Assembly: GCA_009774465.1 (NCBI GenBank) | Contig: VSNT01000034.1 | Location: forward strand, 1 to 29,755 | DNA length: 29,755 nt | Reading direction: 5' to 3' | Source of the DNA: Lachnospiraceae bacterium | GTDB taxonomy: Bacteria > Bacillota_A > Clostridia > Lachnospirales > Lachnospiraceae | Translations under genes and position numbers: made by a program | In this document: positions 17,511 to 23,988 of the stretch, piece by piece | How the letters are laid out: each line of letters starts with the position of its first letter | Position numbering within the stretch: position 1 is the first letter of the stretch | The notes under the pieces: generated by a model | Database searches by the model: none | What the model was told of the DNA's origin: nothing | Seen by the model: the letters and a program-made list of their open reading frames with translations, nothing else

Positions 17511-17866
17511 TTTTATCAACACTTCCTAAAACATGGGTGTTTGATTTGGATGGAACTTTATTAAAACATAATGGATATAAGACGGATGGCTGCGACACAG
17601 TATTAGCAGGCGTGCAGGAATATCTGCAGACAATACCGCTTACAGATAAAATTGTCATTTTTACCTCAAGAACAGAGGAATATAAGCAGATGACGCTGGA
17701 TTTCCTTGCAGAGCAGGGAATCAGATATGATGAAATTTTGTTTCATATGCCTATGGGCGAGCGGATTTTAGTAAATGACAGGAAGCCGTCAGGACTTGAC
17801 ATGGCAGTTGCTGTGAATATTGACAGGGATAAATTTGATTTACCCGGTATTATCAGGGAAAAGTAG
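17495..17866 (+). CDS. HAD-family phosphatase
   Basis: This 123-residue small HAD hydrolase has motif I WVFDLDGTLL (nucleophile Asp17, acid/base Asp19), motif II IFTSRTEEY (Thr57 or Ser58), and a late VNDRKPSG segment (Lys97) in the position of motifs III/IV. It lacks a large cap domain, as in small phosphatases of capsule and sugar-nucleotide clusters. It likely dephosphorylates a sugar or polyol phosphate in the cytoplasm. It lies next to a cytidylyltransferase-like gene, so the two could act on the same phosphorylated intermediate. The start overlaps the upstream gene; AAAGGA lies about ten bases before it. Confidence 0.82.
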   Translation: MADELILSTLPKTWVFDLDGTLLKHNGYKTDGCDTVLAGVQEYLQTIPLTDKIVIFTSRTEEYKQMTLDFLAEQGIRYDEILFHMPMGERILVNDRKPSGLDMAVAVNIDRDKFDLPGIIREK

Positions 17867-17894
17867 ACTTTAGAAATAAACGGAGTGAAAGGTT

Positions 17895-18656
17895 ATGAAT
17901 GTTGCTTTACTGCTGGCAGGGGGCGCCGGCTTGGGAATTTCATCTGATGTTCCCAAACAATATATTCGTGTTAATGGAAAAATGCTGATTACATATTCAC
18001 TTGAAACCCTGATTGCCTCTTCTCACATAGATGAAATTCAGATCGTAGCAGAACATGAATGGAGAGAGTATATTATTGCAGACTGTAAGGAGCATGGTAT
18101 TAATACAGATAAAATAAGAGGTTTTGCAATACCTGGGTTTAGCAGGCAGGCTTCCATTCTAAATGGTTTACAGAACATTCTTCGGGAAAAAAATGGGCAG
18201 GTGGATATTAATAATATTGAGGAAGATGATAATGTGCTGATACATGATGCGTCCAGGCCGCTTGTTACTACCAGGCAGATTAATGACTGCTTTGGGAAAA
18301 TGACTGATGGATATGATGGGGTTATTCCTGTGCTTTTTAGGGAAAATGCCTTTTGCGTGGGCGATAATGAAAACAATGTTTCAGAACGTATTTATGGGAA
18401 GATATCGGAAAGGCAGACTCCAGAATTGTTTCATTTGAAGAAATATTACCAGACAAATATGGAGCTAATGCCGGATAAACTTAAGGAAATCAGGAACTCT
18501 GCAGAACCTGCAATTATGGCGGGAATGAATTTGAACATAGTTCTGGGAGATAAGAGTAGCTTTGAGGTGATAACACAGGAGGATTTGGACAGATTTATTT
18601 CTATATTCAAACCCTCCTCTTCCTCACCAAATCCAAATAAAAATTGGCATAAGTAG
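17895..18656 (+). CDS. IspD/TarI-like cytidylyltransferase, degenerate active site
   Basis: This 253-residue protein has the fold landmarks of the IspD/TarI family: LLAGGAG at the N terminus, DVPKQY with Lys21 (E. coli IspD Lys27), LIHDASRPLVT and SERQTPELF. Two positions differ. The N-terminal loop reads AGGAGLGISS, so the residue equivalent to IspD Arg20 is Gly14. The segment equivalent to IKVTxPEDL reads FEVITQEDL, replacing the CTP-contacting Lys213 with Glu. The enzyme may be altered or inactive. Family members make CDP-alcohols such as CDP-ribitol or CDP-methylerythritol. The last 14 residues or so (PSSSSPNPNKNWHK) are read antisense across the DUF975 gene. GGAG lies nine bases before the ATG. 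Confidence 0.8.
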   Translation: MNVALLLAGGAGLGISSDVPKQYIRVNGKMLITYSLETLIASSHIDEIQIVAEHEWREYIIADCKEHGINTDKIRGFAIPGFSRQASILNGLQNILREKNGQVDINNIEEDDNVLIHDASRPLVTTRQINDCFGKMTDGYDGVIPVLFRENAFCVGDNENNVSERIYGKISERQTPELFHLKKYYQTNMELMPDKLKEIRNSAEPAIMAGMNLNIVLGDKSSFEVITQEDLDRFISIFKPSSSSPNPNKNWHK

Positions 18657-19371
18657 TCTGCATATATGGGCGAATCCATATAAGGGAAATCCCACATGAT
18701 AAAAAGCAAAGAAGAAGCAGGGGGATGAAAGAGATCATAATATAAAAAAGTCTGCCTTTATTCCCCTTCATAAGAGAAATACTCATTTTAAGCAGTTGGG
18801 AAGCTGAGTAATCAGGAAAATCCATCATCAGGTAAAATCTCTGCGACAGCATTAATTCTACAAATAATGAGATAATGGAGCCTGCCAGATAAACGATTGT
18901 ATAAACTAAAAACAGAACTGCGCCGCCTGATATTTCATCAGATGCAAGAGTCTCTTCTGTAAGTTGTGGGAGAGAGTTAAGGGTAAAAATTCCAAGAATC
19001 AAAGCAGGCAGAGAGCACAATACCGATATGCCGCCTGCGACCGCCTGAACATAGGCAATCTTAGAGGCATCATCCCCAAAACACCGGAACAGATCTTTTA
19101 CGGAAGGGGCTGCTCCGCTGGCAACAGTTAAATACGCATAAGCCTCACCAGCAAGGAAAAAACCGGTTAATATTTGCAGTAGAAACTGAGCGGCACTATA
19201 TAAAAGAACGCTTACCACAGAGCTTGTTCCGATCACGAGACTGATAATCATCGAGACCGGAAGCAGGCAGATACCCATAAGGAGCGTAATAACTGCTGTC
19301 ACGCCATACTTTCCAAGTAACTGTCCCTTGGCTGCCGATTTTAATGAAGAAGAGGACATAAATTGATCCAT
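18607..19371 (-). CDS. DUF975 family integral membrane protein
   Basis: This 254-residue multi-pass membrane protein of the DUF975 family starts MDQFMSSSSLKSAAKGQLLGKYG, which matches the usual amphipathic N terminus before the first membrane span. It has five or six hydrophobic segments and the ending IWIRPYMQTTYANFYLDLV typical of the family. The ATG at 19371 is preferred to an upstream TTG at 19407, since AGGAG lies twelve bases before it, although that spacing is long. Function is unknown; relatives are common in Clostridia. It is probably the last gene of a three-gene minus-strand unit. Its final 50 bp overlap the end of the glycan operon tail to tail, with no visible terminator between them. 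Confidence 0.88.
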   Translation of the reverse strand: MDQFMSSSSLKSAAKGQLLGKYGVTAVITLLMGICLLPVSMIISLVIGTSSVVSVLLYSAAQFLLQILTGFFLAGEAYAYLTVASGAAPSVKDLFRCFGDDASKIAYVQAVAGGISVLCSLPALILGIFTLNSLPQLTEETLASDEISGGAVLFLVYTIVYLAGSIISLFVELMLSQRFYLMMDFPDYSASQLLKMSISLMKGNKGRLFYIMISFIPLLLLCFLSCGISLIWIRPYMQTTYANFYLDLVRKRRV

Positions 19372-19396
19372 AAATAAATTAAACTCCTGTTTGATG

Positions 19397-19416
19397 CCCC
19401 ACAGCAAGCAGCGGGG
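19397..19416. repeat. GCAGCAAGC-type palindrome in front of the DUF975 gene
   Basis: CCCC and GGGG arms enclose ACAGCAAGCAGC, giving an imperfect hairpin of 20 bases between the metalloprotease-like gene and the DUF975 gene. The core CAGCAAGC and the flanking CGGGG resemble the stem at 23551-23586, which suggests a dispersed palindromic element in this genome. It could act as a weak processing site between the two genes. Confidence 0.4.
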
Positions 19417-19436
19417 AATTCTATTGAATAATTCTG

Positions 19437-19946
19437 CTATACGGCAATATCCAGATTGCTTCCAATCAGGGATGCGGCATCAGCAGATTTTTTATTTTTG
19501 GTATAAGGATTGTCTTCGTTAGGGTACTTGATCTGAGTGGAAGTAGTTCCACCAGCCACATAGCTGCGTCCGCATTCCGGGCAGACAGCGGTTTTTAAAG
19601 AAACATTGGCAGAAATCACCTTTCCGTCTTTTTGCGCCGCTTTAGAATAAGCATTATTTACATGTTCCTGCTCGTGGGCACGCACTCTGGATGCAGAAGC
19701 TTCCGGAGAAATATGAGCCGCTGATTTAAAAGAAACCATCTCATCAGAACCATCCTGGTATTTACGATTTTTACAGGTTTCACATTCTGCCGGAGAGGAT
19801 TTCCGTCCAGGAGAAACTTTGGTAGATTCACCAGGATTTACAACAGGCTTTTGAGAATTTGAAGCAGCATTTGACGAATAGCTGCCAGCGTATCCGCTTC
19901 CATAGTAATTTGCATAATTAAAATTGCCAGTGATTATATTACTCAT
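19437..19946 (-). CDS. SprA-related putative metalloprotease (HEQEH motif)
   Basis: This 169-residue protein resembles the SprA-related / CJM1_0395 putative metalloprotease family. Key parts are a CETC motif (Cys55, 58), the SFKSAAHISPEASASRVRAHEQEHVNNA block with HEQEH (91-95) as a possible zinc-binding HExxH, and a CPECGRSYVAGG motif (Cys122, 125) that pairs with the first CxxC. The N terminus is Gly/Ser/Tyr/Asn-rich and looks disordered, with no signal peptide. The family occurs in many bacteria but its function is not established. GGGAG lies six bases before the ATG. It is placed between DUF4190-like and DUF975 membrane protein genes, probably in one transcript. Confidence 0.8.
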   Translation of the reverse strand: MSNIITGNFNYANYYGSGYAGSYSSNAASNSQKPVVNPGESTKVSPGRKSSPAECETCKNRKYQDGSDEMVSFKSAAHISPEASASRVRAHEQEHVNNAYSKAAQKDGKVISANVSLKTAVCPECGRSYVAGGTTSTQIKYPNEDNPYTKNKKSADAASLIGSNLDIAV

Positions 19947-19988
19947 AAAATTCTCCCTTCTTATACTTACTTTTAAAACATGAAAATA

Positions 19989-20408
19989 TCATTCTGTATC
20001 TCCAACGTACTCACGCATAATATCCTCATAAGACATACCCATAAAATCTTCAATATCCTGTCCGGTCTGCTCTTTAAACTGCTGGTCAACCTGCTGGCCA
20101 AATTTGATCAGAGCATCTCCGCTGGTGGATAAAAGCATGGCGGATAAGGATGTGATCATAAGAAAAAGAAGCGCTATTGCACCTACTGCGGTTCCAATAC
20201 CAACTTTGGCAGTTGTCAGCATTTTTTTGAAAGAGCCTTTGGAAAGAATGGCAAGTACTACTGCAATGCTTCCACAGACAATAGGAATATATACTGTAAA
20301 TAAGGTAAATATGCAGACCACTCCTAAAATCATGGATACGGTAGCCATCCTCTGGCCAGGATTGCGGGGAGGCAGCCTGTAATCATTTGATTGATAATTA
20401 TAATCCAT
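19989..20408 (-). CDS. DUF4190-like membrane protein
   Basis: This 139-residue protein starts with a polar, proline-rich stretch (MDYNYQSNDYRLPPRNPGQRMA) followed by two hydrophobic segments (about residues 22-55 and 65-95) and a charged C-terminal tail. The pattern PGQRMATVSMILG, then TVYIPIVCGSIAVVLAILSKG, is typical of DUF4190 and related small membrane proteins. The ATG at 20408 has GGAG eight bases upstream; an upstream ATG at 20450 has no binding site. It is transcribed away from tex, from a divergent promoter. Function is unknown. Confidence 0.75.
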   Translation of the reverse strand: MDYNYQSNDYRLPPRNPGQRMATVSMILGVVCIFTLFTVYIPIVCGSIAVVLAILSKGSFKKMLTTAKVGIGTAVGAIALLFLMITSLSAMLLSTSGDALIKFGQQVDQQFKEQTGQDIEDFMGMSYEDIMREYVGDTE

Positions 20409-20458
20409 ATATTTTACTCCAATAAAGTACTGTGGGGCGACGTTCCCCATTTACTGAT

Positions 20459-20487
20459 ATCTTATCACTTTCTTGTGGAGAATACAA
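20459..20487 (-). promoter_or_regulatory. Putative sigma-A promoter of the DUF4190-like gene operon
   Basis: Read on the minus strand, TTGTAT and TAAGAT are 17 bases apart, with a TG just before the -10 (GTGATAAGAT). It lies about 50 bases upstream of the start at 20408 and back to back with the tex promoter. Confidence 0.5.
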
Positions 20488-20494
20488 ATCTTTC

Positions 20495-20524
20495 TTGAAA
20501 AAGGAAGGGGGTATCTATTATAAT
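20495..20524 (+). promoter_or_regulatory. Putative sigma-A promoter of tex
   Basis: TTGAAA and a perfect TATAAT are separated by 18 bases. The expected start of transcription is near 20531, leaving a leader of about 115 bases that contains two hairpins before the tex start codon. Confidence 0.65.
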
Positions 20525-20561
20525 AAAAGATAAGTTAAAGCGTATGTGCAGATGGGAGACA

Positions 20562-20617
20562 GGTTGAAAAATCATGGATTTTTCAACCGGCAAATTTGTG
20601 CTGACGCCCAAATTCGC
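20562..20617 (+). repeat. Double-hairpin element in the tex leader
   Basis: The first stem is GGTTGAAAAATC with GATTTTTCAACC (12 bp, 3-base loop). The second is GCAAATTTG with CAAATTCGC (8 of 9 pairs, 10-base loop). The order and core sequences (TGAAAAATC stem, then AAATTTGTG or TTATTTGTG stem) match the element in front of the ABC exporter operon at 24771-24838. The tex ribosome binding site GGAGGA begins 17 bases after the second stem. It could be a shared leader structure or copies of a dispersed palindrome. Confidence 0.6.
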
Positions 20618-20644
20618 GGGATAGTGGCAACATGGAGGATTAGT

Positions 20645-23017
20645 ATGGATATTTTACTGAAATTAAAAGAAGAACTGAAAGTGGAAAAATGGCAGGTGGA
20701 AGCGGCAGTCAAGCTGATTGACGAGGGAAACACTATCCCCTTTATCTCCCGTTACCGTAAGGAAGCAACCGGTTCTTTAAATGATGAGGTTTTAAGAAAT
20801 CTTTATGAAAGGCTGAACTACCTTCGTAATCTGGAGGAAAAGAAAGAACAGGTAATCGGAAGTATAGAAGAACAGGGAAAACTTACCGACGAGCTGAAAG
20901 AAAAAATTCTTGCAGCGGAAACTCTTGTGGTAGTTGAGGACCTGTATCGTCCCTACAGACCAAAGAGAAAAACCAGAGCAAGTGTTGCAAAGGAAAAAGG
21001 ACTGGAAGGTCTTGCCGAGTTTATTTTAAAGCAGGATGCAGCAGCGCCTCTTACGGAGGAAGCTGCAAAATATTTAAGTGAAGAAAAAGGAGTTAAGGAC
21101 GAGAAAGAAGCTTTGCAGGGGGCAAAAGATATTATTGCGGAAATGATTTCTGACGAAGCGGATTATCGTATTTATATCCGGAATATTACTATGGAGGAAG
21201 GAATTCTCACCAGTACGGCAAAGGATGAAAAGGCGGAAAGCGTATATGAGATGTATTATGCCTATGAAGAACCTTTAAAGAAAGTGGTGGGGCACCGCAT
21301 TCTTGCACTTAACCGGGGAGAAAATGAGAAGTTCCTTGTGGTTAAAATTGTTGCGCCGGTTGAGAGAATAAAACAGTATCTTGCAAAAAAGGTGCTTACT
21401 TCCGAGAACGAATATACTATGCCTGTGCTTATGGAAGTGATTCAGGATGCCTATGACAGATTGATTGCACCTGCAATTGAAAGAGAAATCAGAAATGATC
21501 TTACGGAAAAAGCCGAAGATGGAGCCATTTCCGTATTTGGAAAGAACCTGGAGCAGCTTCTTATGCAGCCTCCTATTGTTGGTAAGGTGGTGCTGGGCTG
21601 GGATCCTGCGTTCCGTACCGGCTGCAAGCTGGCAGTGGTGGACGCTACTGGAAAGGTATTGGATACCAAAGTAATTTATCCCACAGCGCCCCAGAATAAG
21701 GTGGAAGAAGCCAAGACAGAACTGAAAAAGCTGATTAAAAAATATGGAGTTTCCCTGATCAGCGTTGGAAATGGAACTGCGTCAAGAGAATCCGAACAGA
21801 TTATTGTAGATTTGATTAAAGAATTAAATACGCCGGTTCAGTATGTAATCGTAAATGAAGCGGGGGCTTCCGTTTATTCGGCAAGCAAGCTGGCGACAGA
21901 AGAGTTCCCTAATTTTGATGTGGGACAAAGGAGTGCGGCTTCCATTGCAAGAAGACTGCAGGATCCATTGGCGGAATTAGTTAAGATAGATCCCAAATCC
22001 ATTGGTGTTGGGCAGTATCAGCACGATATGAATCAGAAGAAGCTGGGAGAAGCACTTGAAGGCGTGGTCGAAGACTGTGTAAACAAGGTTGGCGTAGACT
22101 TAAATACTGCATCCGCTTCGCTTTTAGAGTACATATCCGGTGTTTCAAAGGCAATTGCCAAAAATATTGTGGATTATAGAGAACAGAACGGACGCTTTGT
22201 AAACCGTGCTCAGCTCCTTAAGGTACCTAAGTTAGGCCCCAAGGCGTATGAACAGTGCGCAGGTTTTTTACGTATTCTTGATGGGGACAACCCCCTTGAC
22301 GCCACCAGTGTGCATCCGGAATCCTATGAGGCGGCAATGAAGCTGCTTGAAAAAATGGGACTCACGATGGATGATGTGCGTCTTGCCCAGAAGCAGGCAG
22401 CAAAAAATAAGGGCGTTTTGAAAAAGGAAGCGCCTGCGCCCAAAAAAGAGCCTAAAAACAGGCAGCAAAAGATTGTCATTCGAAATACCGACACTGCTAT
22501 GGGAAAAGCTCTTGCGGCAGCAATGGGCGGCATGACTATGTCCTTTGAAGAAGATACAAAAGGAAAAGGGCAGAAAGAAAGCAGTATGTCAAGTGGAAGT
22601 ACGACAGTAAGCACTCTTGAGAAAAAAATCAGGGATAAAAAGCAGATGGCGCAGGAACTGGGAATCGGAGAAATTACCCTCACCGATATTTTAAAGGAAT
22701 TGGAAAAGCCTTCCAGAGATCCAAGGGAAAATATGCCGGCTCCTATTTTAAGAAGTGATGTGCTGGATATGAAGGATCTAAAGCCGGGAATGATTTTAAA
22801 GGGAACTGTCCGCAATGTAATTGATTTCGGCGTATTTGTGGATATTGGCGTGCATCAGGATGGACTAGTACATATTTCTCAGATTACAGACCGTTTTATT
22901 AAGCATCCTTTAGAAGCTGTAAGTGTGGGAGATATTGTGGATGTGCAGGTACTCACTGTAGACGCTGCGAAAAAGAGGATTGGACTCACTATGAAAATCG
23001 GACAGGATAAGAATTAG
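20645..23017 (+). CDS. tex: Tex, S1-domain RNA-binding transcription accessory protein
   Basis: This 790-residue protein has the full Tex architecture. The helical N terminus contains VEAAVKLIDEGNTIPFISRYRKEATGSL. A YqgF-like RNase H fold follows, with VLGWDPAFRTGCKLAVVD. The helix-hairpin-helix part reads DLNTASASLLEYISGVSK and LLKVPKLGPKAYEQCAGFLRI, and a C-terminal S1 domain starts at LKPGMILKGTVRNVIDFGVFVDIG. Tex binds nucleic acid and is linked to transcription and RNA metabolism. The start at 20645 is set by GGAGGA five bases upstream; the frame stays open back to 20546, but that extension is the palindromic leader. A charged, low-complexity linker of about 100 residues (APAPKKEPKNRQQK, then KGKGQKESSMSSGS) separates the helix-hairpin-helix and S1 parts. 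Confidence 0.96.
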   Translation: MDILLKLKEELKVEKWQVEAAVKLIDEGNTIPFISRYRKEATGSLNDEVLRNLYERLNYLRNLEEKKEQVIGSIEEQGKLTDELKEKILAAETLVVVEDLYRPYRPKRKTRASVAKEKGLEGLAEFILKQDAAAPLTEEAAKYLSEEKGVKDEKEALQGAKDIIAEMISDEADYRIYIRNITMEEGILTSTAKDEKAESVYEMYYAYEEPLKKVVGHRILALNRGENEKFLVVKIVAPVERIKQYLAKKVLTSENEYTMPVLMEVIQDAYDRLIAPAIEREIRNDLTEKAEDGAISVFGKNLEQLLMQPPIVGKVVLGWDPAFRTGCKLAVVDATGKVLDTKVIYPTAPQNKVEEAKTELKKLIKKYGVSLISVGNGTASRESEQIIVDLIKELNTPVQYVIVNEAGASVYSASKLATEEFPNFDVGQRSAASIARRLQDPLAELVKIDPKSIGVGQYQHDMNQKKLGEALEGVVEDCVNKVGVDLNTASASLLEYISGVSKAIAKNIVDYREQNGRFVNRAQLLKVPKLGPKAYEQCAGFLRILDGDNPLDATSVHPESYEAAMKLLEKMGLTMDDVRLAQKQAAKNKGVLKKEAPAPKKEPKNRQQKIVIRNTDTAMGKALAAAMGGMTMSFEEDTKGKGQKESSMSSGSTTVSTLEKKIRDKKQMAQELGIGEITLTDILKELEKPSRDPRENMPAPILRSDVLDMKDLKPGMILKGTVRNVIDFGVFVDIGVHQDGLVHISQITDRFIKHPLEAVSVGDIVDVQVLTVDAAKKRIGLTMKIGQDKN

Positions 23018-23030
23018 AGTGGTAACGTAA

Positions 23031-23055
23031 GGATAGCCCGCAAAGCGGGCTATCC
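23031..23055. terminator. Bidirectional terminator between tex and the coiled-coil gene
   Basis: GGATAGCCCGC and GCGGGCTATCC form a perfect 11-bp stem with an AAA loop, 13 bases after the tex stop and 5 bases beyond the stop of the convergent minus-strand gene. The plus-strand tail is GTTGTTT, so it is not a strong U tract, but the placement between convergent genes supports shared use. Confidence 0.7.
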
Positions 23056-23060
23056 GTTGT

Positions 23061-23366
23061 TTATAAAGCTGCCATGCAATGTATGGATGTATCCGCTTTA
23101 TGTCGGTCAAGAATGTTGTGTACTCTTTCCACTTCATCAAGAATGAGCCCAAATTCTTTTTTTATTTCATTTCTTAATGAACATTCCATTTGCTTCATTT
23201 GAGATTCTAAATTGCTAATTTTATTGTTCATTTGAGACTCTAAATTGTCAATTTTATTGTTCATCTGAGATTCTAAATTGTCAATTTTATTGTTCATATT
23301 CTGCATATCGGATTTCATATCCTGCATTTCTACTAATAATAAATCTAATTTTTCACTGTTTGTCAT
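23061..23366 (-). CDS. Small coiled-coil protein with 11-residue repeats
   Basis: This 101-residue protein is almost entirely helical and predicted coiled coil. Residues 24-56 are three tandem copies of an 11-residue unit, MNNKI(D/S)NLESQ, which fits a hendecad coiled coil. The C terminus (EVERVHNILDRHKADTSIHCM) is less repetitive. There is no membrane segment or signal. GGAGG lies six bases before the ATG. Similar short coiled-coil proteins are common and poorly characterised in Clostridia; the function is unknown. It is transcribed convergently with tex from its own likely promoter at 23401-23429. Confidence 0.75.
   Translation of the reverse strand: MTNSEKLDLLLVEMQDMKSDMQNMNNKIDNLESQMNNKIDNLESQMNNKISNLESQMKQMECSLRNEIKKEFGLILDEVERVHNILDRHKADTSIHCMAAL
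23199..23297 (-). repeat. Three tandem 33-bp repeats inside the coiled-coil gene
   Basis: Units at 23265-23297, 23232-23264 and 23199-23231 differ from one another at only a few positions and keep frame, each encoding one 11-residue hendecad. The near identity at DNA level points to recent expansion by slippage, so copy number may vary among strains. Confidence 0.85.
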
Positions 23367-23400
23367 ATAATTCCTCCATCTGAATGCCCCTTATGCCATT

Positions 23401-23429
23401 ATTGTATCACAGTAAGTGCACGGAGTCTA
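23401..23429 (-). promoter_or_regulatory. Putative sigma-A promoter of the coiled-coil gene
   Basis: On the minus strand TAGACT and TACAAT are 17 bases apart, with an extended -10 reading GTGATACAAT. It lies about 35 bases upstream of the start codon. The same extended -10 occurs on the plus strand at 23530-23539. Confidence 0.5.
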
Positions 23430-23510
23430 CTTATATTTGGACGAAAATAAAAGATAATTAATATGATATATTGAATAAAATAATTCTGTAATAAAAAAAC
23501 CATTCCTCTA

Positions 23511-23539
23511 TTGCCTGCCGAAGAAAACAGTGATACAAT
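23511..23539 (+). promoter_or_regulatory. Putative sigma-A promoter of the riboswitch-ribU transcript
   Basis: TTGCCT and TACAAT are separated by 17 bases, with an extended -10 (GTGATACAAT). It lies about 115 bases before the FMN aptamer and points toward ribU. Between it and the aptamer lies the palindromic element at 23551-23586 and a further GC-rich stretch. Confidence 0.55.
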
Positions 23540-23550
23540 AGCTTTTATAA

Positions 23551-23586
23551 GTGAAATACCTCGCAGCAAGCTACGGGGTATTTCAC
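23551..23586. repeat. Long hairpin with GCAGCAAGC core upstream of the FMN riboswitch
   Basis: GTGAAATACC and GGTATTTCAC are perfect 10-bp arms around TCGCAGCAAGCTACGG, whose AGC/GCT ends pair further. The core resembles the palindrome at 19397-19416. It is followed to about 23640 by GC-rich sequence carrying CTCGCGG twice (23589 and 23634) and a CATGCAAGCATG palindrome, which may belong to the same composite repeat. This explains the non-coding space between the promoter and the riboswitch. Confidence 0.6.
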
Positions 23587-23651
23587 CCTCGCGGCAGTCG
23601 CCAGGGCCATGCAAGCATGACTTCGGCTCGTTGCTCGCGGGAATAAAGAAA

Positions 23652-23790
23652 AGTTCTTCGGGGCAGGGTGAAATTCCCTACTGGCGGTAAAGTCCGCGAC
23701 CCATGAGTTTTTGTCAGGCGCGCAGATGAAAACGAAATGGCTGATTTGGTGAAAGTCCAAAACCAACAGTAAAGTCTGGATGGAAGAAGA
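23652..23790 (+). ncRNA. FMN riboswitch (RFN element)
   Basis: The conserved RFN blocks are all present in order: TTCTTCGGGGCAGGGTGAAA, TTCCCTACTGGCGGTAAAG, CCGCGACCC, a variable arm, CTGATTTGGTGAAAGTCCA, ACCAACAGTAAAGTCTGGAT and the closing GGAAGAAGAA. The P1 helix pairs TTCTTC (654-659) with GAAGAA (783-788). It binds flavin mononucleotide and here controls the riboflavin transporter gene downstream through the terminator at 23846-23919. Confidence 0.97.
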
Positions 23791-23845
23791 AACTGGTGGT
23801 TTGCTGTGCATGCAGTAAAACAGTTTTGTATGAAGTGAATTTATG

Positions 23846-23919
23846 CCCTGAATGATTGGTTCCGGCAGGCAATGAGATAACAGCCTGTAAAGTGGAAGTA
23901 AACATTCAGGGATTTTTTT
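23846..23919 (+). terminator. Riboswitch-controlled intrinsic terminator
   Basis: CCCTGAATG (846-854) pairs with CATTCAGGG (903-911), followed by A and seven T residues. Inner helices TTCC/GGAA and CAGGC/GCCTG extend the stem. It sits between the FMN aptamer and ribU, so FMN binding would stop transcription there. The exact antiterminator pairing was not worked out. Confidence 0.88.
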
Positions 23920-23988
23920 GCTTTTGATGAAGAACCTTTCTGAAAATTTAATACCGCATAATGTGTAAGTTTTTAGGAGGAAAAAGAA

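Noticed and set aside
20546..20644. A longer Tex N terminus starting about 100 bases upstream
   Set aside because: The extension is encoded by the two hairpins, while the ATG at 20645 has a GGAGGA site and starts the conserved Tex N terminus.
22324..22815. A 163-codon minus-strand frame inside tex
   Set aside because: It is antisense to the conserved tex coding sequence, and its serine/phenylalanine-rich composition is typical of a shadow frame.
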